A DNA stretch of 64,000 bases from an uncultured Lactobacillus sp. (GCA_910589675.1 CAJUTO010000003.1:50760-114759); one strand, 5' to 3'. Counted from the stretch's first letter, positions 7,815-16,768 are shown. Made by a program: numbers and translations. The notes: generated by a model from the sequence alone, not told the origin.

Positions 7815-9992
7815 GTGAGCAACACAGTGACTGTAAATAAAGATTTGGATCAGCAGATTATCGCCGTTCAAAAAGAGATGAGTGGAGATAAAAAAATTGC
7901 CGAATCAGAAAAATACCAACAAATTAATGGAAAGATCTCTTCAATCTTGGATAATGAAATTAAAAAGATCCAAGCTAAGAGACCTAATTTTTGGGTACCA
8001 TTAATTATTTTGCTGATTATTATGGGGATTATTTCTGCTGTTCTTCATTTTGGAAGAAGCAGATTTTGGCTGGTTTTAGTAATTAGTATTGCGATTTTAG
8101 CGGTAGAATATTTAGGCTACGATTTTTGGCGTAGAAGTCGTGTGGAAAAGAACTATAGCGAGCTTTTACAAATTCAAGGAAAAATCGAAAAGACTAAAGG
8201 AAACTTTAATCCTAAATATCTTGATTTAGAAAATAAGCGTGTCGATTTACTAGATAAAATTGATGAAATTTTTGATAAAGATGGAGATAGTGATCAAGCA
8301 TATCACGTCTTAAGATCAAAATATGGTGACTTGCTCATTCGGGATATTTTTGATAAAAACGGTTTTCGCCATTATCAAATTGTCTACTCTCTTGATGGAA
8401 AAATTGAACAAGTTCGGGAGTTTTCTATCAGTAGAGCGGGTTATTTGTTGACCATTTATGAAGATGGCAATATCAAAAAGCGCGAATTCCACGGAGAAAG
8501 TGGAACTGTCTTATCATTGAAAAAATATGATGATTTGTACAATGTGACCGATAAAATTGGTGCAATCAAAGATCAATATGTAGGTGAGATTGCGGCTAAA
8601 GTTAAGGAAATTGATAAGATCAAGAAAAATACTCCTACTTGTACTTATAATTGGTTTGAATATAAGAAAATTTCAGACGATCAAGCAGCTGAATCTCTTA
8701 AGGAAGCGGAATACATTGGTCGGATGAAAGAAGGAAAAGAAGAAAATCCTGCTGAGCAACTTGATCATGACTTAACTGATAAGAATTTAGAAGGAATTAG
8801 CACGATAAATGAGCTCTATTCTGACTATGACCAAGAAGTAGAGAAACTTTATTCTAAAGTAGAAGCCTTAAAACAAAATAATTATAGTGTATATAAGTCA
8901 CTCACTGACCTAAGTTGGTTCTTGAGACCGGTAGAGGTGTTTGGTGGAGAATCTAAAAAGAAAATTTGGAGTCACCTTAGTGATATTTTGGCTTTAAATG
9001 CTGCTCAAGCTGAAGTTGTAAAGCAGTTGGAAAAATCAGATGATGTTTATATCATTAATAATTTGATTTTACCGCTTGGAGAAGGAGTCACTACTAAAAT
9101 TGACCATCTTGCTATCACCCCAGCGGGAATTTTTATCATTGAAACTAAGGCTCGCAATATTGAAGATGGTCGAATTTATCGAGCTAAAAACGAACTCGAT
9201 AAGGCAGCGATTAGAAAGCAAATCACTCTCCATAAAGATGCTATTTATAATCAATTAAAAATTGCAAGTCGGGGATTTTTTGCTTCAAATGCAGTTGAAC
9301 AAATTTTAAATAAAGATGCTATCCGCAGTTTAATTGTGATTGTAAATCGTGATAATCCACAAAAACAAGATTTCTTAATTGATAATCCAAACTTTTATCG
9401 AGAATATGATCGTAGTTTGATTATTAATCCTAGTGAAATTGAGCATGTTATTCACCGTAATACATCTGGGATTAATTTGGATGCCGATGCTCGGAAGATG
9501 GTGGCTGCTGCGCTTGAACCAAATGCTCGATTGGTAGATAAAGAACAATTGGGGTATGATTTCTTCCCATATCTTAATGATTTAAAAGGGCAAGAATATA
9601 GGGGACAAATTTGGAATCAGTTGAAGGGGATTGCGGATCTTCAAAAGATTATTTCGGATTTAAGTGAATTAGTTGAAAAATTGATTGAATTTGAAAGAGA
9701 ATATCAAACTTATGAATCTTTACATGCAATTTTACCTTATTTCACTGATCATATTCCTGATGAAGAAAAGCAACTCACTGGAAAAGTAAAGGATATAGTA
9801 GATGAATTAAGCCAAGTTGTTCATCAACAAAATGATTTGCTAGATAAAATTGAAAAAGTCGTTGATCAAGCTGTGGTGGGTTATAGTGATCGCATTAAAA
9901 CTTTACAGCATATTGAAGAGACAAATCTTGATGCTGTAGTTCCAATTGCAGTGGCTGTGGTGATCAGTACTTTAGTCGGCACAATGTTTTAA
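7815..9992 (+). CDS. Large NERD-domain membrane protein with coiled coils
   Basis: The NERD (nuclease-related) domain lies near residues 395-480. It shows the family core YIINNLILP...KIDHLAITPAG followed by IFIIETKA, which includes the Asp and E-x-K positions of the endonuclease-like fold. Before it come two adjacent membrane segments (about 58-80 and 84-105), a region of Gly-spaced short strands near 190-235, and coiled coil. Long helices and a C-terminal hydrophobic tail (AVVPIAVAVVISTLVG) follow. NERD proteins are often linked to DNA processing, but this one is unstudied as far as I know. The start is uncertain: GTG 7815 or GTG 7827, the latter better spaced from GGGGAAG. Confidence 0.75.
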   Translation: MSNTVTVNKDLDQQIIAVQKEMSGDKKIAESEKYQQINGKISSILDNEIKKIQAKRPNFWVPLIILLIIMGIISAVLHFGRSRFWLVLVISIAILAVEYLGYDFWRRSRVEKNYSELLQIQGKIEKTKGNFNPKYLDLENKRVDLLDKIDEIFDKDGDSDQAYHVLRSKYGDLLIRDIFDKNGFRHYQIVYSLDGKIEQVREFSISRAGYLLTIYEDGNIKKREFHGESGTVLSLKKYDDLYNVTDKIGAIKDQYVGEIAAKVKEIDKIKKNTPTCTYNWFEYKKISDDQAAESLKEAEYIGRMKEGKEENPAEQLDHDLTDKNLEGISTINELYSDYDQEVEKLYSKVEALKQNNYSVYKSLTDLSWFLRPVEVFGGESKKKIWSHLSDILALNAAQAEVVKQLEKSDDVYIINNLILPLGEGVTTKIDHLAITPAGIFIIETKARNIEDGRIYRAKNELDKAAIRKQITLHKDAIYNQLKIASRGFFASNAVEQILNKDAIRSLIVIVNRDNPQKQDFLIDNPNFYREYDRSLIINPSEIEHVIHRNTSGINLDADARKMVAAALEPNARLVDKEQLGYDFFPYLNDLKGQEYRGQIWNQLKGIADLQKIISDLSELVEKLIEFEREYQTYESLHAILPYFTDHIPDEEKQLTGKVKDIVDELSQVVHQQNDLLDKIEKVVDQAVVGYSDRIKTLQHIEETNLDAVVPIAVAVVISTLVGTMF

Positions 9993-10024
9993 AGTTTGCA
10001 GATAATGCAAGCTTTATTTTTTTG
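9991..10024 (+). terminator. Rho-independent terminator after the NERD gene
   Basis: AAAGTTTGCA pairs fully with TGCAAGCTTT, followed by a T run. Confidence 0.85.
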
Positions 10025-10049
10025 CGTCAATTTTCCAAAGAAGTAGTAA
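10022..10049 (+). promoter_or_regulatory. Candidate promoter of the nuclease operon
   Basis: TTGCGT (10022-10027) and TAGTAA (10044-10049), 16 bases apart, lie immediately after the upstream terminator. Confidence 0.35.
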
Positions 10050-10088
10050 ACTAAAAAGGTAAAATCTACTATTCTGGAGGAATTATTG

Positions 10089-10415
10089 ATGAAAATAAAG
10101 AAATTCATGCAAATTTTAGCCATTGGGCTTGCAATGTTAGTGGGAGTAGAAACAGCTACAGAAGTGGCTAATATCAATCCCACAGCGCATACTGTTCAAG
10201 CTGCTCGCCGCCGCTATAGAAGGAGAAGAAGACGCCGAGTTTTAGATCGGACAAAGATTTATACTTCTACTCGACCAGTAATTATTGGAAATCGTCGTTC
10301 CCATATTTATCATGTTTATCGCCAACATGCTTATCGGATGAATCGGGGAAATGCAGTTTATTTTAGAAGTGAAGCCGCAGCCCGCGCAGCTGGCTATCGT
10401 AAGTCTTATAGATAA
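10089..10415 (+). CDS. Small secreted Arg-rich protein with Ada-like (sunset-type) domain
   Basis: The start is ATG 10089, eight bases after GGAGG; a TTG at 10086 is too close to it. The 108-aa product has a signal peptide, probably cleaved near residue 39 (TVQAA). An extreme Arg tract follows (RRRYRRRRRRR). The C-terminal 42 residues (IIGNRRSHIYHV...NAVYFRSEAAARAAGYRKS) match the small domain seen at the end of many secreted nucleases, related to the Ada metal-binding module but here without cysteines. The basic tract could bind DNA, teichoic acid or other polyanions. It is the first gene of an operon ending in a secreted nuclease. Confidence 0.75.
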   Translation: MKIKKFMQILAIGLAMLVGVETATEVANINPTAHTVQAARRRYRRRRRRRVLDRTKIYTSTRPVIIGNRRSHIYHVYRQHAYRMNRGNAVYFRSEAAARAAGYRKSYR

Positions 10416-10433
10416 ATAGAATAGGATTTGATT

Positions 10434-11126
10434 ATGAACTGGAAAAAAGTGGGCCAAGTTATTTTATGGATCCTATTTTGGTATTATTTACTGCCACACT
10501 ATCTACTGAAAAGATACGTTTTTAAAGGCAAAAATGGTGGTGTCTGGTCAAGTATCTTAAGTGTGGTCATCGCCTTTTTCTTTTTGGTTTTTGCGATTGG
10601 AAGTCAAGCTAGTGATGAGGATGAGGCGGATAGTCATGCCTCACCTAAAGTTCACTATGTAGTGAAAAAGGTTGGAACTACTCGCTTGGCTGAAGCTAAA
10701 GCTAAAGAAAAAATTTTAAATAAAGAAAAATCTACTAAAGAAGCTGAATACGAGAAATTAGAAAAAGAACTAAGCCGTGCTCAAGCAGCCAAAGAAAAAC
10801 AAGAAGCTGAACAAAAGGCGCAACAAAAAGCCGCTGCCGCTAAGGAAGAGAAAGCACAAGCCGCAGCTAGAAGAGCTGCAAAAGAAGCACAAAAGCCAGC
10901 AGAGGAAGATTCTTCAACTTCTGATTCTCACTCTGAAACTCACCACAGTAATTCTCATGAAGGAGATTTATATACGGGTGAATCAGGAAAGATCATTGGT
11001 AATAGTCGTTCTCACATATATCATGTTCCAGGGCAAGCAGGTTACCATATGAATTCCGCAAATGCTGTTTACTTTGATTCTGAGCGAGATGCAATTAATC
11101 AGGGATATCGAAAGGCAATGAGATAA
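10434..11126 (+). CDS. Membrane-anchored coiled-coil protein with Ada-like (sunset-type) domain
   Basis: The start is ATG 10434 with AGGA seven bases upstream. Two hydrophobic segments (about residues 6-24 and 37-56) anchor it. An Ala/Lys/Glu-rich region of about 90 residues (75-165) is predicted coiled coil and could span the wall. A Ser/His linker ends in the same domain as the preceding gene (KIIGNSRSHIYHVPGQAGY...). The stop overlaps the ATG of the nuclease gene by one base, so translation is probably coupled. Display of the C-terminal domain at or beyond the wall is inferred. Confidence 0.75.
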   Translation: MNWKKVGQVILWILFWYYLLPHYLLKRYVFKGKNGGVWSSILSVVIAFFFLVFAIGSQASDEDEADSHASPKVHYVVKKVGTTRLAEAKAKEKILNKEKSTKEAEYEKLEKELSRAQAAKEKQEAEQKAQQKAAAAKEEKAQAAARRAAKEAQKPAEEDSSTSDSHSETHHSNSHEGDLYTGESGKIIGNSRSHIYHVPGQAGYHMNSANAVYFDSERDAINQGYRKAMR

Positions 11127-11968
11127 TGAAAAAGAAAATTATTGGTCTACTTTCTGGTGTGCTTGTTGCAGTTTCTTTAGTTGGAGTTCAAAATTCCCAG
11201 TTTGTTGCTTTTGCTAAGGATAAAATTGTCACCAAGTATCGTTATGATCGTAGTGATCAAAATAAAGCCGAAAAAATTGAAAAGAAAAATAGAGCTACTG
11301 AAAAGCAAATTGCTGCTTTAGATAAAAAGATTGCTAAATTACAAAAGCAACTAAAGAAATATAGTGGTGCTCACACAGTTGAATCAGTTAGTGCAGCTAA
11401 ATTGGCTAGCTTGAACTATTCTGGTAAAGACATCATTACTGTTAACAATAATGAACCGAGCTTTAGTAAATCAGATTTAAGTACAAACCAAGGAGCATGG
11501 CAGCGCTACGGCGAACTAGATAATAAAAATCGTGTTACTGCAGCGAATGCTCTTCTTAATCAGAAGTTGATGCCTAAAGCTCAGCGAGAACCACTGCACG
11601 TTAATCCAACTGGTTGGCATAATAAACGTGTAGCTGGCGGATGGCTTTATAATCGTTGCCATTTGATCGGATATCAATTAACTGGTCAAAATAATAACTT
11701 GAAGAATTTGATGACGGGAACGCGTCAACTTAATGATCCTGATATGTTGCGTTATGAAGATCAAGTTGCAAATTATTTGAAAGAAAGTCCGCATAATTAT
11801 GTGCGCTACCGTGTAACTCCAATTTTTAGAGGTCAAGAACTTTTGGCCCGCGGAGTAGAGATGGAAGGGCAATCTACTAATTCAAATAGTGTTCATTTCA
11901 ATGTTTATATCTTTAATGTGGCTGATGGTGTAAAACTAAATTACGCTGATGGTACTAGTCAAAGATAG
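11126..11968 (+). CDS. Secreted DNA/RNA non-specific endonuclease (DNA-entry nuclease type)
   Basis: The N-terminal hydrophobic segment (residues 5-30) is a signal peptide or anchor, followed by a short coiled coil (about 45-85). The nuclease domain carries HVNPTGWHNK and then GGWLYNRCHLIGYQLTG, where the His of the NRxH motif is the expected catalytic base, and NNLKNLMTGTRQLN with the metal-binding Asn. The late VRYRVTPIFRG and FNVYIFNV strands complete the family pattern. Relatives include streptococcal EndA-type nucleases that degrade extracellular DNA for uptake, nutrition or biofilm release. A one-base overlap with the upstream gene ties it to the two Ada-like-domain proteins. Confidence 0.85.
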   Translation: MKKKIIGLLSGVLVAVSLVGVQNSQFVAFAKDKIVTKYRYDRSDQNKAEKIEKKNRATEKQIAALDKKIAKLQKQLKKYSGAHTVESVSAAKLASLNYSGKDIITVNNNEPSFSKSDLSTNQGAWQRYGELDNKNRVTAANALLNQKLMPKAQREPLHVNPTGWHNKRVAGGWLYNRCHLIGYQLTGQNNNLKNLMTGTRQLNDPDMLRYEDQVANYLKESPHNYVRYRVTPIFRGQELLARGVEMEGQSTNSNSVHFNVYIFNVADGVKLNYADGTSQR

Positions 11969-11969
11969 C

Positions 11970-11998
11970 AAAAAGCTTGCAGGGATGCAGGCTTTTTT
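11970..11998 (+). terminator. Rho-independent terminator of the nuclease operon
   Basis: AAAAGCTTGCA pairs with TGCAGGCTTTT, followed by a T run. Confidence 0.9.
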
Positions 11999-12071
11999 GC
12001 TTATAAGTTGAAATTTTTGGAATAATTGTTAGGCTAAAGAAAAAGACAGACTTAGAGAAAAGGTAAATTGT

Positions 12072-13364
12072 ATGAGTAACAAAAAAATTCTAAAAAACAA
12101 AAAGACCTCTTGGTCTAAAAAACATAAGATTTTGATTATTACTACACTCTCTATCATTATTCTTCTTGGTATCTTTTATGCCTGGGGAAGTTATTATTAT
12201 GCTCGCAATCGCCAAATAGATAGGATCATTGACGGGATTTCTGATCCAAAAAAGGATTTATCAAGCTATGTCATGCCTACTAATCCTGATATTGATGTAA
12301 ATGAGAGTAAATTGAAGCCACTCCAAAATTATTTTGCCGAAAATAAGAATGCCCTCAATAAATTAACCAGTAATTTACGCGAAGGAAAAGGAAGTAATGA
12401 AATTAGTTTAGTTGAATCAGGTACTCATTTTTTATTCTTCCCTAAGTACCAACTTCGAGTTCAAGTTTATCGTCCGCAAGTTGAAACCAATCATCCCAAT
12501 TCTTATTTAGTAGTAAATGGGAATAATATGGGTACTCTGGAAGGCGGAGGTCAAAATTATTACCAAGATTTGGGCTTAGTATTTCCCGGGCGATACCATA
12601 TTATTGTAAATACAAAAGTTGCTGGGCGTAAGTTACGCGCAAACTCCGTAGTTAATATTTGGTCTAGTAAAAACATTAACATGAATATTCGCACTGCAAC
12701 TTTTCAGGTAAGAAGTGTTCCTAATGGGGAAATTTATATAAACGATCATAAAGTTGCAAGGTTGAGTAAGACAGGACAATATATGTTTAAAAATTATCCA
12801 ATTGCGAAAAGTATGGAGCTTTATGTTAAAACTGAATACAAGGGCAAAACTATAAAATCTGAAAAAGTAACCGATTTTCCCCAAACAATTAGTCAAAAAT
12901 TCGCTAATAGTGAAGATGGAATTAGTGATTATGACAATGTTTCTCAATATGTTGGTAATCAAAATAAGGATGTTTATCAAGATGCTGAAGGAGACTATAT
13001 TGTTAACCCGATTTGGCCAGGATTAATTGCTGATGAAACAGCTGCTCAAATTTTAGCTAATAATTTTTTGAAGGCTAATCCTAAACAATTTACTAAGGGA
13101 AAAGAAAATAAATCTTATAAAGAGCTTCATAAAGAAATAAAAAAGACGGTTAAAAAAGTTGATGCTAAAAAAATGGTAGATAAAGTTAAGATTAAGTCAA
13201 TTTTGCCGATGGGCAAGAATTGCAGTTTAGTTAAGTTTGAAGCTTATTATAGCTTTAAGAAAGATAAGAAAAAGCATCGAATAAAATCTGAATTTACGAC
13301 AGCTATTTTTAAGAATATCAACAATCAGCAAACAATTGAAAAGTTAGAAAAAAGACCTGAATAG
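12072..13364 (+). CDS. TcaA-like membrane protein
   Basis: A basic cytoplasmic tail is followed by one membrane segment (about residues 21-43) and a large extracellular part. That part has repeated beta-rich modules (SYLVVNGNNMGTL... and ...GEIYINDHKVARL) of the kind seen in staphylococcal TcaA and Bacillus YvbJ, and a C-terminal NTF2-like domain. Those proteins affect glycopeptide susceptibility and envelope stress. The N-terminal zinc ribbon of many TcaA proteins is missing here. It is transcribed alone and ends in a terminator shared with the convergent gene. Family assignment is moderately sure; the role is inferred. Confidence 0.7.
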   Translation: MSNKKILKNKKTSWSKKHKILIITTLSIIILLGIFYAWGSYYYARNRQIDRIIDGISDPKKDLSSYVMPTNPDIDVNESKLKPLQNYFAENKNALNKLTSNLREGKGSNEISLVESGTHFLFFPKYQLRVQVYRPQVETNHPNSYLVVNGNNMGTLEGGGQNYYQDLGLVFPGRYHIIVNTKVAGRKLRANSVVNIWSSKNINMNIRTATFQVRSVPNGEIYINDHKVARLSKTGQYMFKNYPIAKSMELYVKTEYKGKTIKSEKVTDFPQTISQKFANSEDGISDYDNVSQYVGNQNKDVYQDAEGDYIVNPIWPGLIADETAAQILANNFLKANPKQFTKGKENKSYKELHKEIKKTVKKVDAKKMVDKVKIKSILPMGKNCSLVKFEAYYSFKKDKKKHRIKSEFTTAIFKNINNQQTIEKLEKRPE

Positions 13365-13378
13365 GTCTTTTTATTTTT
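13347..13378. terminator. Bidirectional terminator
   Basis: AAAAAAGACCT pairs with AGGTCTTTTT and has T runs on both strands. It overlaps the end of the TcaA-like gene and serves the convergent DUF4145-like gene. Confidence 0.85.
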
Positions 13379-13988
13379 TGAGAAATTTTCGTAAGCGAGT
13401 TGAAAATTTACTCTTTTTCTTTTGTTTTAAGTATTGCTTTGCAAGCTTAACTTCTGGATTTTTAGATTTACTAGTAATGGTCTTTTTTATGGGATGTTTA
13501 ATAGTTCTTTTCTTGAAAGAATCACGGGCGTGAGTAGCCGCATCCATAGCAATATCAGGTCGCATATAGTACAATTTTTGCTCTTTATAGGTATTTAATA
13601 AAAAGACGAAAATATCATTGATATCGCAAATACAGCGCCAAGCTTGGCCTTTTGAAATGGAATAATCTTCATCGTGAACCGCATCATTACCAAACTTGCG
13701 CACTTCATTAAACAAATTAATGATGCTAGTTGGATAATGAAGTTCTGATTGTAAATAAAAAGTGTCACTTCTCAAAGTTCGACGATTACCGGTATGGACC
13801 GGGTAATAACGATCTAAATTTTCAATAGTAAAAATTTTTTTGACGATGGCTTCCAGTAGAAGACGACTGTTAACCATTACATCTCGATAATCTTCAATCT
13901 CATACAGTTTCAAAATTTTATTTGCAGTTTTGTACTGATTGCTAAAGAGTGAACTACTTTTTAAAAAAGCAAAATTTAGTTGTGCCAT
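13371..13988 (-). CDS. DUF4145-like protein
   Basis: The central part (residues about 35-135) contains SRLLLEAIVKKIF and FNEVRKFGNDAVHDED, the pattern of DUF4145, a helical domain often fused to restriction or toxin enzymes and sometimes standing alone. Here it stands alone. The last 50 residues are very basic (KKTITSKSKN, KQKKKSKF), so nucleic acid or membrane contact is possible. The start has GAGGAAA eight bases upstream. No restriction subunit is adjacent. Function unknown. Confidence 0.65.
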   Translation of the reverse strand: MAQLNFAFLKSSSLFSNQYKTANKILKLYEIEDYRDVMVNSRLLLEAIVKKIFTIENLDRYYPVHTGNRRTLRSDTFYLQSELHYPTSIINLFNEVRKFGNDAVHDEDYSISKGQAWRCICDINDIFVFLLNTYKEQKLYYMRPDIAMDAATHARDSFKKRTIKHPIKKTITSKSKNPEVKLAKQYLKQKKKSKFSTRLRKFLKK

Positions 13989-14129
13989 GGCTTATTTCCT
14001 CATTTCTGTTTCTTATCCTAGCGAAATTTTGCTGTTTATGCAAAAAAAGTAATTGACGTCTCTCTAAAATCATATTAGTGTATTATATAAATAATACAGC
14101 GAAACAAAAGAATGAAAAAGGTGACTATC

Positions 14130-14876
14130 ATGAACGCAATACTTAAAGTAAATCAACTTACTAAGACTTATGGTAAAAAAGGTGAAAAGCAATACCAAGC
14201 TTTGAAAGGTATCAACTTCGAATTGAATCGTGGTGAGTTTGTGGGAATCATGGGAGCTTCTGGTTCTGGTAAAACTACTTTACTAAATATTTTATCCACT
14301 CTTGATAAGCCAACTTCAGGTAACGTTGTAATTAATGGAAAGGACATTACCACGCTAAAGAAGAATCAAATGGCTGATTTTCGTGGTAAAGAAATTGGAT
14401 TTATCTTCCAAGATTTCAATTTGCTTGATAATTTAACTAATCGTGAAAATATCGCACTGCCACTATCTCTTCAAAATGTTAAAGCACGGGAGATTAACAA
14501 CCAAGTTGAAGCAATTGCCTCAAGACTTAACATCACTCAAATCTTAGATAAATATCCTGCTGAAGTTTCCGGTGGACAAAAGCAACGTATTGCTTCAGCC
14601 AGAGCTTTAGTGCATAATCCATCTATTTTATTTGGGGATGAGCCAACTGGAGCACTTGATTCTAAGTCTGCTACTGAACTATTGAATACTATGGATGATT
14701 TGAATAAAAATGATCAAGTTTCAATTTTAATGGTAACTCACGATCCTTATTCTGCTTCATACGCTCAAAGAATTTTATTCATTAAAGACGGAAAAATCGG
14801 TAAGGAACTAAAGAAGGACGATAAGAGTCGAGAAGAATTTTATCAAGAAATTATTGCTGAATTAGGTAGACGTTAA
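14130..14876 (+). CDS. ABC transporter ATP-binding protein, BceA-like
   Basis: The product energises the FtsX-type permease encoded 17 bases downstream. Walker A (GASGSGKTT), Q-loop (FIFQDFNLLD), signature (VSGGQKQR), Walker B (ILFGDEPTGALD) and the H-loop region (MVTHDPYSA) are all present. The size and sequence are those of BceA/VraD-type ATPases, which with large permeases protect against bacitracin and other cell-wall-directed peptides. I start it at ATG 14130, five bases after AAGGTGA; an in-frame ATG at 14112 lacks a ribosome binding site. The usual two-component partner genes are absent nearby. Confidence 0.88.
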   Translation: MNAILKVNQLTKTYGKKGEKQYQALKGINFELNRGEFVGIMGASGSGKTTLLNILSTLDKPTSGNVVINGKDITTLKKNQMADFRGKEIGFIFQDFNLLDNLTNRENIALPLSLQNVKAREINNQVEAIASRLNITQILDKYPAEVSGGQKQRIASARALVHNPSILFGDEPTGALDSKSATELLNTMDDLNKNDQVSILMVTHDPYSASYAQRILFIKDGKIGKELKKDDKSREEFYQEIIAELGRR

Positions 14877-14893
14877 TAGAAAGGAAATCGACC

Positions 14894-16738
14894 ATGCTTT
14901 GGAAATTATCATTAACTGGAATTAAGAGTCGCTTCAAAGACTACTTGATTCTGTTTTCAGGATTGACCTTTGCAAGTGCAATCTTTTACATGTTTATGTC
15001 GATTGCCACCAATTCAACTTTTTTGAAAGGTGCTTTGGTAATTGCTTTTAAAACTACTCAATTTGTCTTTGTCTTTGGGATTGCCCTTCTAGCGATTATT
15101 ACTTTTGTCTACATTGTATATGCCAATAGTTTTTTACTCAGTATGAGGCAAAAAGATTATGGAATGTACATGATGCTTGGAGCACGAACTGGTAAAATAG
15201 GAACTTTGATCTTTTTAGAAACCTTGATTGTTGGATTTTTAGCTACTATTTTAGGTGTTCTAATTGGAGTAGGTTTAACTCAAGTAGTTTCACAACTATT
15301 GATTAATCAATTGGGTTTACAAATCCATAAATTCGTTGGTTTTTACTTGCCGGCTTTTATTTGGACGATTATTTTCTTTGCTGCATTATTCCTATTAGCG
15401 GCTCTTTGGAATCGTCACAAATTAGTTAAATCAAATGTAATTAACTTACTTCATGAAGATCAAAAGCCAGTGAAGCTTCGCTATAATAAAGTTTGGAAAT
15501 TTATTGAAGCTATTTTAGGTATTGGATTCTTAGGAATTGGTTATTGGGCTATGGCCAAATATCAAGTGCTATTGACTAATTCAATTACCATTGGCTTCTT
15601 TACAATTACGATTGGTTCATACTTTGTTTTTGATTCTTTATTTACAACAATTATTAACATTCTTAGAAATAATACAAAATTTGAATACAAGAAGCTTCAT
15701 TCATTTACTTTAGGCCAACTTAAATTTAGATTAACTGACTATACTCGAATTTTATCAGTTGTTTCTCTTCTTTTCGCTTTAGCACTGGGTGCTATTACTG
15801 TAGGGCTAAACTTCAATAATATGGCCGATCAAGCTTTAGAATCTTCATACTATGACGTAGTTTTATATAAAAAGACCCCGCAAGTGGAACAAGATTTGAA
15901 AAAGGTTTCAGTAAAATCAACCAAAACCTTTAATTATAAACTTGTAGAAGATAACAAAGCTAAGGATCCGCAAACTATTTATGTTTCAAAAGATGAAATT
16001 GCAAAGAAGAGCTTAAAATATCAGAACTTTTATGTAAATAAAAAAGGTCAACAATCTTATTCAACAAAGACTATTAATATTAAGGATTTACAAAAGGGAT
16101 CTTCAGCTCAGACTGAAATGATGAAATACCAATTAACTCAATTGACACCTTATCCAGGTGCTGGAGTTAAAATTGTTTCTCAAAAGCAATATGATCAATT
16201 GAAAAATCCGAATAAGAGTGTTGAACTATTGATGGTGAACAACTTTAGACAGAACTTTGCTAATATTGAAAAATTGCAAAAGGCAGCTGTTACTGGTTCC
16301 CTTAATGATGATAATCCAGTATTAAATTCAACTAAGGCAATGAATTACCGCTTTGTATCTAGCATGGCCTCTGGCTTTGAATTTATGGGCTTTTTCTTAG
16401 GACTTGCATTCTTGGCAATGCTGGCTTCAACTTTAATGTTTAAAGTTTTGTCTGGAGCAAATAGCGACAAGCCAAGATACAAGATGCTTTGGAAGATTGG
16501 AACTCGTCAATCACTTTTGAAGGCTTCAATCGCAAAAGAAATCGGTGTATTATTTGCTTTACCAGCAGTACTTGGAATTATCGATGTCTTGTTTGGACTT
16601 CAGTTCTTTAAATCATTGCTTAAAAATCCGTATGATAAGATTTGGATTCCATTTACTATTTTCTTAGTTCTTTACTTAATTTACTATTTGATCACAGTAA
16701 AACTGTATGAAGGAATCGTTCTAAAAGATAATAAGTAA
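14894..16738 (+). CDS. FtsX-like ABC permease, BceB-like
   Basis: At 614 aa it has the Bce architecture. One N-terminal membrane segment precedes an FtsX core (about residues 55-175), more membrane segments follow near 205-300, a large extracellular domain covers about 315-490, and three terminal segments close the protein. The KDYGMYMMLGAR motif after the first core helix is typical. It acts with the ATPase encoded 17 bases upstream, probably sensing or removing peptide antibiotics bound to lipid II-cycle intermediates. It ends at a strong terminator. Confidence 0.87.
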   Translation: MLWKLSLTGIKSRFKDYLILFSGLTFASAIFYMFMSIATNSTFLKGALVIAFKTTQFVFVFGIALLAIITFVYIVYANSFLLSMRQKDYGMYMMLGARTGKIGTLIFLETLIVGFLATILGVLIGVGLTQVVSQLLINQLGLQIHKFVGFYLPAFIWTIIFFAALFLLAALWNRHKLVKSNVINLLHEDQKPVKLRYNKVWKFIEAILGIGFLGIGYWAMAKYQVLLTNSITIGFFTITIGSYFVFDSLFTTIINILRNNTKFEYKKLHSFTLGQLKFRLTDYTRILSVVSLLFALALGAITVGLNFNNMADQALESSYYDVVLYKKTPQVEQDLKKVSVKSTKTFNYKLVEDNKAKDPQTIYVSKDEIAKKSLKYQNFYVNKKGQQSYSTKTINIKDLQKGSSAQTEMMKYQLTQLTPYPGAGVKIVSQKQYDQLKNPNKSVELLMVNNFRQNFANIEKLQKAAVTGSLNDDNPVLNSTKAMNYRFVSSMASGFEFMGFFLGLAFLAMLASTLMFKVLSGANSDKPRYKMLWKIGTRQSLLKASIAKEIGVLFALPAVLGIIDVLFGLQFFKSLLKNPYDKIWIPFTIFLVLYLIYYLITVKLYEGIVLKDNK

Positions 16739-16768
16739 AAAAAGTGCCTCTTAATGGAGCACTTTTTT
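16737..16768. terminator. Bidirectional terminator
   Basis: AAAAAAAGTGC pairs with GCACTTTTTTT around an 11-base loop. It serves the Bce-like pair and the convergent phosphatase gene. Confidence 0.85.

Noticed and set aside
14041-14095. TTGACG as -35 for the Bce-like ATPase gene
   Set aside because: The best -10 candidates (TATTAT and nearby) are about 22 bases away, so the promoter call is not supported well enough to list.
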